From Cytobacillus suaedae (lineage in GTDB: Bacteria; Bacillota; Bacilli; Bacillales; Bacillaceae_L): DNA of 64,000 nucleotides. The stretch lies in the NCBI GenBank assembly GCA_014960805.1, contig CP063163.1, positions 3,745,001 to 3,809,000 on the forward strand. The letters are read 5' to 3'. Of the stretch, positions 58,360-64,000 are shown piece after piece (position 1 is the stretch's first letter; each line of letters opens with the position of its first letter). The notes below the pieces were generated by a model, which saw only the letters and a program-made list of their open reading frames with translations, was not told the DNA's origin and made no database searches. Made by a program: the position numbers and the translations under genes.

Positions 58360-59427
58360 ATGAAAAATCTAGTCATACTTGGTGGAGGATATGGTGGAAT
58401 GAGAATGCTTCAACGCCTTCTACCTAATCAACTACCAGAAGATGTCGAAATTACACTTATCGATAGAATACCATATCATTGTCTAAAAACGGAGTATTAT
58501 GCACTTGCAGCTGGGACAATTTCTGATCATCACATTCGTGTAACCTTCCCTGAACATCCGCGTCTGAACGTCAAATATGCGGAAGTAACTAAGGTTGATT
58601 TAGACAGCAAAGAGGTACACTTAAAAGATCAAGAGGCTGTTAAATACGATGACTTAGTGATCGGTCTTGGCTGTAATGATAAGTATCATAATGTACCTGG
58701 AGCTGAAGAGTTTACTCACAGTATCCAGACCATTGATAGTTCACGTACAACCTACCAAAAATTAAACAATCTTGGCCCAGGAGCAGTTGTAGCAATAGTT
58801 GGTGGTGGATTAAGTGGCGTAGAGCTAGCTAGTGAATTAAATGAGAGTCGACCGGACTTACAGGTAAAGCTTTTTGATCGTGGGAGCCGTATCTTATCAA
58901 TGTTCCCAGAACGTCTAAGTAATTATGTGGAAAATTGGTTTATTGAGCGCGGAGTTGAGATTATTAACCATGCAAATATAACAAAAGTTGAAGAAAATCA
59001 ACTTTTCAATCAAGATGAAGCAATTCCTGTTGATGTGATAGTATGGACAGCTGGAATCCAACCTAGCAAGGTTGTAAGGGACTTAGAGGTTGATAAAGAT
59101 GTGAGTGGACGTGTTGTATTAACCCCACAGCACAATATTCCTGGAGATGAACATGTCTATGTTGTTGGTGACTGTGCAAGCTTACCTCATGCACCTAGTG
59201 CTCAATTAGCTGAGGGTCAGGCTGAACAAATCGTTCAAGTTCTTGTAAAACGATGGAAAAACGAAGAACCACCTAGTGAATTTCCACCAATAAAGTTAAA
59301 AGGTGTTCTTGGATCGTTAGGAAAAAAACACGGATTCGGACTAGTTGCCGAACGAGCTATTACAGGGCGTGTTCCAAGGTTGTTAAAATCCGGAGTATTA
59401 TGGATGTATAAATATCATAATGGATGA
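58360..59427 (+). CDS. yutJ: NAD(P)/FAD-dependent oxidoreductase YutJ, NDH-2-like
   Basis: A 355-residue flavoprotein of the type II NADH dehydrogenase family. NLVILGGGYGGMRMLQRL is at residue 3, VVAIVGGGLSGVELASEL near 145 and EHVYVVGDCASLPHAPSAQL near 265. It is a paralogue of YumB but about 50 residues shorter; it probably oxidises NADH or NADPH with an unknown acceptor. AAAAGGAGAAAC precedes the ATG. It converges with yuzD at a short terminator. Confidence 0.9.
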   Translation: MKNLVILGGGYGGMRMLQRLLPNQLPEDVEITLIDRIPYHCLKTEYYALAAGTISDHHIRVTFPEHPRLNVKYAEVTKVDLDSKEVHLKDQEAVKYDDLVIGLGCNDKYHNVPGAEEFTHSIQTIDSSRTTYQKLNNLGPGAVVAIVGGGLSGVELASELNESRPDLQVKLFDRGSRILSMFPERLSNYVENWFIERGVEIINHANITKVEENQLFNQDEAIPVDVIVWTAGIQPSKVVRDLEVDKDVSGRVVLTPQHNIPGDEHVYVVGDCASLPHAPSAQLAEGQAEQIVQVLVKRWKNEEPPSEFPPIKLKGVLGSLGKKHGFGLVAERAITGRVPRLLKSGVLWMYKYHNG

Positions 59428-59456
59428 GAAAAGCCCACATTATGTGGGCTTTTTAA
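59428..59456. terminator. Terminator between yutJ and yuzD
   Basis: AAAAGCCCACAT and ATGTGGGCTTTT form a 12-bp stem with a TAT-type loop and flanking T run. Confidence 0.92.
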
Positions 59457-59461
59457 ACTTT

Positions 59462-59791
59462 TTATTCAGATTCAACATATCCATATTTAGCAAGTTCTGC
59501 ATAAATTGTTTTTAACTTAGGATTACCCTCGCCTACAATCTCATCTTCAATAACAACGACTGGATAAAACATATCCTCTTCAATGACCCTTGTAGCAAAC
59601 TCTTGTTTAGTTTGATCTCCTGGTGGATTATAAATATCAACATAAGAAATGGTGAAGGCCTGTTCAGGAAACTTTCTTGCAATTGCAGCATCTAGCCATT
59701 CATATGTTTCTTTGGAGGATGGTAAATTTACACAACTTGGACATAAAACCTCTGCACCATATACGATAATTTCGACTTCCTTGGTTGGCAT
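59462..59791 (-). CDS. yuzD: YuzD, DUF1462 thioredoxin-fold protein
   Basis: A 109-residue protein. VEIIVYGAEVLCPSCVNLPS carries a CPSC thioredoxin-type motif near residue 17, and YPVVVIEDEIVGEGNPKLKT follows. DUF1462 proteins are thioredoxin-like and often lie beside NifU-type genes. It probably works in disulfide or Fe-S chemistry. AGGAGTTT precedes the ATG at 59791. It is divergent from yutI, a gene for a NifU-like protein. Confidence 0.9.
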   Translation of the reverse strand: MPTKEVEIIVYGAEVLCPSCVNLPSSKETYEWLDAAIARKFPEQAFTISYVDIYNPPGDQTKQEFATRVIEEDMFYPVVVIEDEIVGEGNPKLKTIYAELAKYGYVESE

Positions 59792-59946
59792 AGTATAAAC
59801 TCCTCATACACTTATAGTATCTTCTATATTACATAATAATGGTAACATAGACAATATAAAGACTTATAGGCACAAAACAGTTGAATAGATTTTTCAGGCA
59901 TTATTGATTATAATAGAGGTATATAGAAAGAAAGGAGTCGAGTTAA

Positions 59947-60186
59947 ATGTCTGTAGAAGCAAGTATGGTTGAACAAGTTCAGGAAGTATTAGATAAACTT
60001 CGTCCATTCCTATTACGTGATGGTGGAGACTGCGAATTAGTTGATATAGAAGATGGTATTGTTAAATTACGCCTTCTAGGGGCTTGTGGAAGCTGCCCAA
60101 GTTCAACAATCACATTAAAAGCTGGAATCGAGCGTGCATTATTAGAAGAGGTACCAGGTGTTGTAGAAGTAGAGCAAGTATTCTAA
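59947..60186 (+). CDS. yutI: NifU-like Fe-S scaffold YutI
   Basis: A 79-residue NifU C-terminal domain protein. [20 protein letters not shown] near residue 18 and the cluster ligands CGSC in [20 protein letters not shown] near 46 are intact. It carries 4Fe-4S clusters to targets, as Nfu proteins do. AAAGGAG precedes the ATG at 59947. The nearby IscA-type yutM and thioredoxin-like yuzD suggest a loose Fe-S neighbourhood rather than an operon. Confidence 0.94.
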   Translation: MSVEASMVEQVQEVLDKLRPFLLRDGGDCELVDIEDGIVKLRLLGACGSCPSSTITLKAGIERALLEEVPGVVEVEQVF

Positions 60187-60194
60187 ATGATTTA

Positions 60195-60226
60195 AAGCGA
60201 TTTCCTTTGGGAAATCGCTTTTTTGA
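60195..60226 (+). terminator. Terminator after yutI
   Basis: AAGCGATTTCC and GGAAATCGCTT form an 11-bp stem with loop TTTGG-type bases, followed by TTTTTGATTG. Confidence 0.93.
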
Positions 60227-60280
60227 TTGTTTTTTTAGGAAAAGATAGGTAGCATAATTATATCGGCTTATATTGAGTTC

Positions 60281-60557
60281 GGGTAGATCGATTTTATTGA
60301 CCTATGTTTCAGGAACTCACCACTTTTTTAGGTAGATAAATTGGTTTATCGACGTATGTTTCAGGAGCTCATTACTTTTTTGGTCGATAATTCATTTTAT
60401 CGGCCTATGTTCAGGACCACACCACTTTTTTTTGGTCGATAACTCATTTTATAAACTTATGTTTCATGACTACAGCTTTTTTTTAGGTCGATAAATCATT
60501 TTATCAGTCTATGTTTAAGGACTACAGCACTTTCATAGGTCGATAAATCGTTTTATC
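60281..60557. repeat. Second tandem array with 52-bp period (five units and a partial sixth)
   Basis: Units start at 60281, 60331, 60382, 60434, 60486 and 60538; lengths are 50, 51, 52, 52, 52 and partial. Each clear unit begins GGTCGATAA and holds a hairpin GATAAATCATTTTATC, followed by CTATGTTTCAGGACTAC and a T-rich tail (CACTTTTTT). The sequence is unrelated to the array at 19.3 kb, yet period and setting between convergent genes are the same. The last partial unit covers the thrB stop codon (60555-60553). Confidence 0.88.
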
Positions 60558-61440
60558 TACATTCAACCCTACTCCCTACATAGTCAATAGCCAATTGTTC
60601 AACTTTATATTTCGGAAAGTGTTCTGAAAGAATACTCCCAACATCAACACCTCTCCCTTTTTCCGAAAAACAAATGACAGTAGGACCTGCTCCACTTAAG
60701 GCCACACCAAATGCACCTCCTTCACGTGCAATGGTTCGTATGTCCTCGATTTCGGGTATAAGCCCTAACCTATAGGTCTGATGAAACATATCCTGTTCCA
60801 TCATACGACCTGCGATCTCCCAATTTTTTGTGAAGAGAGCAGCTAACAGGACATTACTTACGGAGCTTGCTTGGACTGCATGTTGGAATGTGAATGTATT
60901 TGGTAGTACCTTTCTAGCTTCTCTAGTCATAACTTTATAAGGTGGAATAACCACATTTATATCAACATCAAATTCGCCAAGCTTAACAACGAATGTACTT
61001 TCCTCATTATGCTTTCCGACCACAAGGCCTCCCAGTAAGGAAGCGCCTATATTATCCGGGTGCCCCTCACTTAAGCTACCAATCCGAACTTTTTCCTCTT
61101 GTGTGAGGTCCAATCCACATAATGCATTGGCCAACTCAATCCCGGCAGCTATTGCCGCTGCACTACTTCCAAGACCTCTGGCTAAAGGTATATCACTCCA
61201 GACTTCAATTGAACAAGGTGGTAAGCTCTTATTAAATTGTCTCGCTGTATTTGAAGCAATGGTATAGATTAAATTCTCTTTACCAGAAGGGATTCCTACT
61301 ACTTCTTCCGTTTTTGGTATAAAGCACCATTTTTCACTTAAGATTACGTTTAGCTTTAAATATTTTGAAAGAGCCAGTCCAATTGAATCAAACCCTGGTC
61401 CAAGATTTGCGGTACTACCTGGAACTGTTATTGTTAACAT
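60553..61440 (-). CDS. thrB: Homoserine kinase
   Basis: A 295-residue GHMP kinase that phosphorylates homoserine. [20 protein letters not shown] is at residue 5, the ATP-binding motif [19 protein letters not shown] near 87, and the third motif [17 protein letters not shown] near 250. The start at 61440 lies 7 bp inside the end of thrC, showing translational coupling. It is the last gene of the hom-thrC-thrB operon; its end runs into a tandem array. No ordinary hairpin terminator is seen directly after it. Confidence 0.97.
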   Translation of the reverse strand: MLTITVPGSTANLGPGFDSIGLALSKYLKLNVILSEKWCFIPKTEEVVGIPSGKENLIYTIASNTARQFNKSLPPCSIEVWSDIPLARGLGSSAAAIAAGIELANALCGLDLTQEEKVRIGSLSEGHPDNIGASLLGGLVVGKHNEESTFVVKLGEFDVDINVVIPPYKVMTREARKVLPNTFTFQHAVQASSVSNVLLAALFTKNWEIAGRMMEQDMFHQTYRLGLIPEIEDIRTIAREGGAFGVALSGAGPTVICFSEKGRGVDVGSILSEHFPKYKVEQLAIDYVGSRVECR

Positions 61441-62498
61441 TGAGTGACAACTCCCCTAATATGCCGGGACACTACTTTTTCTTCATTTGGAAGTACAATT
61501 GGTTTAAAATTTGTTGACTCAATCGCTATAGTAGGGTCCTTTAACCCATTCCCAGTAAGCACAGCAACAACCAAACTTCCCTTACTTATCTCACCACTTT
61601 TCACTTGCTTCAACACCCCAGCAATTGAAGCACATGAAGCAGGTTCAGCAAAAATCCCTTCTTCTTTCGCCAAAAGTTTATAGGCATAAAGGATTTCATC
61701 ATCTGTTACTTCATCAATTTTACCACCAGATGAATTTGCAGCATCCACTGCTTTATCCCAACTAGCCGGGTTACCTATTCTAATTGCGGTAGCAATTGTC
61801 TCCGGATCTTCAATTATTTTATTTCTAACAATTGCTGCGGCTCCCTCTGCTTCATATCCATGCATCTTAGGTAAGCCAGATTGTTTTAAGTCATTGTATT
61901 CTTTAAAGCCTTTCCAGTAAGCAGATATATTCCCTGCATTTCCTACAGGTATGGCTAACACATCAGGAGCCTTTCCTAATTGGTCACAAAGTTCAAAAGC
62001 AGCTGTCTTCTGACCTTCTAATCGGTATGGGTTTACCGAATTCACAAGTGTGATTGGTTCGGTTTCGCTAATAGTCTTAACCATTTTTAGAGCTTGATCA
62101 AAATTGCCTTGTATCGCAACGATTTCCGCGCCATACATAACTGCTTGAGCTAACTTCCCCATTGCAATTTTCCCGTCTGGTATGACAATAATACTCTTCA
62201 TTCCAGCCCTTGCAGCATAAGCAGCGGCAGAGGCTGAAGTGTTACCTGTCGATGCACATATGACCGTATCACTGCCTTCTTCCTTCGCCTTAGCTACTGC
62301 CATTACCATTCCTCTGTCCTTGAAAGATCCTGTAGGATTGGCTCCCTCCGATTTTACATATAACTCAATACCAAGTTTCTCTGAAAGTTTTTCAAGAAAA
62401 ACGAGTGGGGTGTTTCCTTCATTTAATGTTAACATCGGAGTATTTCCGTTTATTGGCAAATACTCAGCATATTGCTTTAATAACCCTGGCCACAACAT
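61434..62498 (-). CDS. thrC: Threonine synthase
   Basis: A 354-residue PLP enzyme converting O-phosphohomoserine to threonine. The PLP lysine lies in [15 protein letters not shown] near residue 58, the phosphate-binding glycine loop in [13 protein letters not shown] near 185, and the C-terminal [10 protein letters not shown] near 318. The length fits the short Bacillus class. The ATG overlaps the hom stop codon, and the end overlaps thrB. It is the middle gene of the operon. Confidence 0.97.
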   Translation of the reverse strand: MLWPGLLKQYAEYLPINGNTPMLTLNEGNTPLVFLEKLSEKLGIELYVKSEGANPTGSFKDRGMVMAVAKAKEEGSDTVICASTGNTSASAAAYAARAGMKSIIVIPDGKIAMGKLAQAVMYGAEIVAIQGNFDQALKMVKTISETEPITLVNSVNPYRLEGQKTAAFELCDQLGKAPDVLAIPVGNAGNISAYWKGFKEYNDLKQSGLPKMHGYEAEGAAAIVRNKIIEDPETIATAIRIGNPASWDKAVDAANSSGGKIDEVTDDEILYAYKLLAKEEGIFAEPASCASIAGVLKQVKSGEISKGSLVVAVLTGNGLKDPTIAIESTNFKPIVLPNEEKVVSRHIRGVVTQC

Positions 62499-63793
62499 TA
62501 CATTCCATCTCCCTCAACTCTGTACGAACTTTTAACCTGATGAATGACTTCTAATGATTCAAGCTCTTGTAAAATTTCCTCATAATCCTTTAATGAAGCT
62601 TTATGAGTTACTACTACAATTTCAGCGATATTCTTATCATTTAAAGGCAATTGAAGAATCTTTTCAAAGCTTACACCGTGGTTGGAAAAGACCGTCGTTA
62701 TTTTTGCAAATGCCCCTACTTGGTCCTGAACATGTATTCTTAAAAAGTATTTTGATTTTATTTCAGAAGCAACCTTTAACTTTTTTTCATATTGTGGAGA
62801 AACAGCACTTCGACCATTAACACCAAGCCTCATATTTTTCATTACTGCAACTAAATCTGACATCACAGCAGTTGCTGTAGGTAGGCTACCTGCTCCTGGT
62901 CCGTAAAACATCGTCTCACCAACCGCTTCCCCTAGCACATAAACCGCATTATATTCATCATTAACAGAAGCCAATGGGTGGTGGTCAGAAATAAGAGTTG
63001 GCTGAACACTTACTTCAACTCTATCACCATCACGTGCAGCCATTCCGATTAGCTTCATCGTGTACCCAAATCTTTTGCTGTAATCTAGATCTTCTTCTGA
63101 AATCATTGAAATCCCTTTAATTCTAACATCGTCTAGCGCAATATTCATTGAAAACCCTAGTGTAGCTAAGATAACCATCTTTCTGGCAGCATCTATTCCA
63201 TCCACATCTGAACTAGGATCTGACTCTGCATATCCTAATCGTTGTGCTTCGGCCAGAACATCTTCATACGTCCGTTTGTCTTTACTCATTTTTGTTAGTA
63301 TAAAATTTGTTGTGCCATTAACTATACCCATCATTTTTGTAATTCGGTCTGAAGCTAGCCCATCTACTAAACTCCTTAAAATAGGTATTCCTCCTGCTAC
63401 ACTCGCTTCATAAAAGAGATCGCAGCCGTTGTTAGTTGCTTCCATGAGTAATTCAGATCCATATAAAGCCATTAAATCTTTATTTGCAGTCACAACATGT
63501 TTTTTATTTTTTAAAGCAGCTAAAATATGCTTTCTTGTTTCATCTACTCCGCCCATTACCTCAATCACAATGTCTATCTCTGGATTACAAACGACATCCT
63601 CTACTTCTAGAGTTAGTAGGGATTGGTCAACTTCTACTAGTCTATCTTTATATATGTCTTGTACTAATACCTTCTTTAATTCAATTGGACAACCCACCTG
63701 ATGCATTAGTTTATCTTGATGATTTGTCAAGATTGTAACGACTCCCGTCCCGACCGTACCTAGCCCTAATAACCCTACAGATATCTTTTTCAT
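62498..63793 (-). CDS. hom: Homoserine dehydrogenase
   Basis: A 431-residue enzyme making homoserine from aspartate semialdehyde. NAD(P) motif [15 protein letters not shown] at residue 4, catalytic block [14 protein letters not shown] near 165 and [20 protein letters not shown] near 192. A C-terminal ACT domain (about 350-430, [20 protein letters not shown]) senses threonine. The ATG at 63793 is chosen with AAAGGTGGGG at good distance; upstream in-frame starts lie inside that site. It is the first gene of hom-thrC-thrB. Confidence 0.96.
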   Translation of the reverse strand: MKKISVGLLGLGTVGTGVVTILTNHQDKLMHQVGCPIELKKVLVQDIYKDRLVEVDQSLLTLEVEDVVCNPEIDIVIEVMGGVDETRKHILAALKNKKHVVTANKDLMALYGSELLMEATNNGCDLFYEASVAGGIPILRSLVDGLASDRITKMMGIVNGTTNFILTKMSKDKRTYEDVLAEAQRLGYAESDPSSDVDGIDAARKMVILATLGFSMNIALDDVRIKGISMISEEDLDYSKRFGYTMKLIGMAARDGDRVEVSVQPTLISDHHPLASVNDEYNAVYVLGEAVGETMFYGPGAGSLPTATAVMSDLVAVMKNMRLGVNGRSAVSPQYEKKLKVASEIKSKYFLRIHVQDQVGAFAKITTVFSNHGVSFEKILQLPLNDKNIAEIVVVTHKASLKDYEEILQELESLEVIHQVKSSYRVEGDGM

Positions 63794-63842
63794 AGCCATC
63801 CCCACCTTTATGCTGTTTTTCTGAAGTGAACAAATGTGTTTA

Positions 63843-63881
63843 TATAATGGACATTATAGAGAGTTCTCTTCCCATTTACAA
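63843..63881 (-). promoter_or_regulatory. hom promoter with overlapping palindrome
   Basis: Read leftwards: -35 TTGTAA (63881-63876), 17-bp spacer, -10 TATAAT (63858-63853). TATAATG-GA-CATTATA (63843-63858) is a perfect 7-2-7 palindrome covering the -10 and the start site. It is a candidate operator for threonine-pathway control; the binding protein is unknown. Confidence 0.65.
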
Positions 63882-63938
63882 CAACTAATTTTTTTACTCA
63901 TAAAATGTAAACGCTTAAATCCTTGTTAAATCTCTATA

Positions 63939-63970
63939 AAAAAAAATACTACAGTATGGTAACTGTAGTA
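63939..63970 (-). terminator. Terminator of a leftward gene beyond the window
   Basis: TACTACAGT and ACTGTAGTA form a 9-bp stem with loop ATGGTA; leftwards it is followed by TTTTTTTTTATAG. It must end a gene coming from the right of the window. Confidence 0.8.
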
Positions 63971-64000
63971 GCTTTATAACCAACTTACTTGTGGTACTTT

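Noticed and set aside
63906-63919. CcpA cre site TGTAAACGCTTAAA upstream of hom.
   Set aside because: It has one mismatch at a conserved position, lies far upstream of the promoter, and carbon control of hom has no other support here.

Overview
This is a low-GC Gram-positive chromosome segment from the Bacillaceae. Gene content and order follow the Bacillus subtilis yug/mrp/yui/yum/yut region: mstX-yugO, yugN, pgi, yugJ, yuzA, yugI, yugF, yugE, patB, kapB, kapD, yuxJ, mrpABCDEFG, yuxO, then bioY, pepA (yuiE), yuiD, yuiC, yuiB, yuiA, yumB, yumC, yutM, dapF, yutK, yuzB, yutJ, yuzD, yutI and hom-thrC-thrB. Ribosome binding sites are strong (AGGAGG type), TTG and GTG starts are common, and intrinsic terminators are abundant. 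The species cannot be named from the sequence. Against this backbone the window carries accessory insertions, dispersed structured repeats and tandem repeat arrays.

Left end (1-1500): an SLH-domain protein cut by the window edge and a small protein with a nuclease-like motif lie to the left of a displaced tRNA 3' end that is followed by its own terminator. This is the usual signature of one end of an element integrated into a tRNA gene. 1600-6900: an EamA transporter, a DUF1540 protein, an orphan Fur-box promoter that may drive a small RNA, and a leftward polysaccharide-type operon (Wzz/YveK modulator, a BY-kinase-like protein with a damaged P-loop, an HlyD-like lipoprotein). That operon's sigma-A promoter has a SinR-type operator filling its spacer. 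7000-19300: fnr with an FNR box, cspB, the Mistic/K+ channel pair, pgi, yugJ, yugI, an ECF sigma/anti-sigma pair with its own promoter, and yugF-yugE-patB. 19300-24900: a tandem array of 52-bp hairpin units, a histidine phosphatase, an NSS transporter, kapB, a LysM-NlpC/P60 hydrolase broken by one stop codon, and kapD. 26868-32605: the complete seven-gene Mrp Na+/H+ antiporter operon. 32600-43200: assorted enzymes, a two-component system, a DDAH-like enzyme and a YuiH-like molybdoprotein. 43300-54500: BirA-controlled bioY, a NERD protein with a nonsense codon, pepA, and the yui and yum genes (NDH-2 with a Rex-like site, ferredoxin-NADP reductase). 54090-63800: Fe-S assembly proteins (yutM, yutI), dapF, yutK and the threonine operon with a candidate operator.

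Shared themes are pH and ion homeostasis (Mrp, YugO, NSS), redox and Fe-S metabolism (YumB, YutJ, YumC, YutM, YutI, YuzD, Fnr), the Kin/Kap sporulation-input genes, and envelope or biofilm functions (Wzz/kinase operon, Mistic/YugO, LysM hydrolase, YuiC).

Most unusual content: six copies of a 130-218 bp dispersed repeat whose internal stems change in a compensatory way between copies, three of them carrying the same kind of 52-bp hairpin insert; two sequence-unrelated tandem arrays that both have a 52-bp period and both lie between convergent genes; a third array with an exact 21-bp period; and two genes each interrupted by a single stop at a position where CAA is expected.
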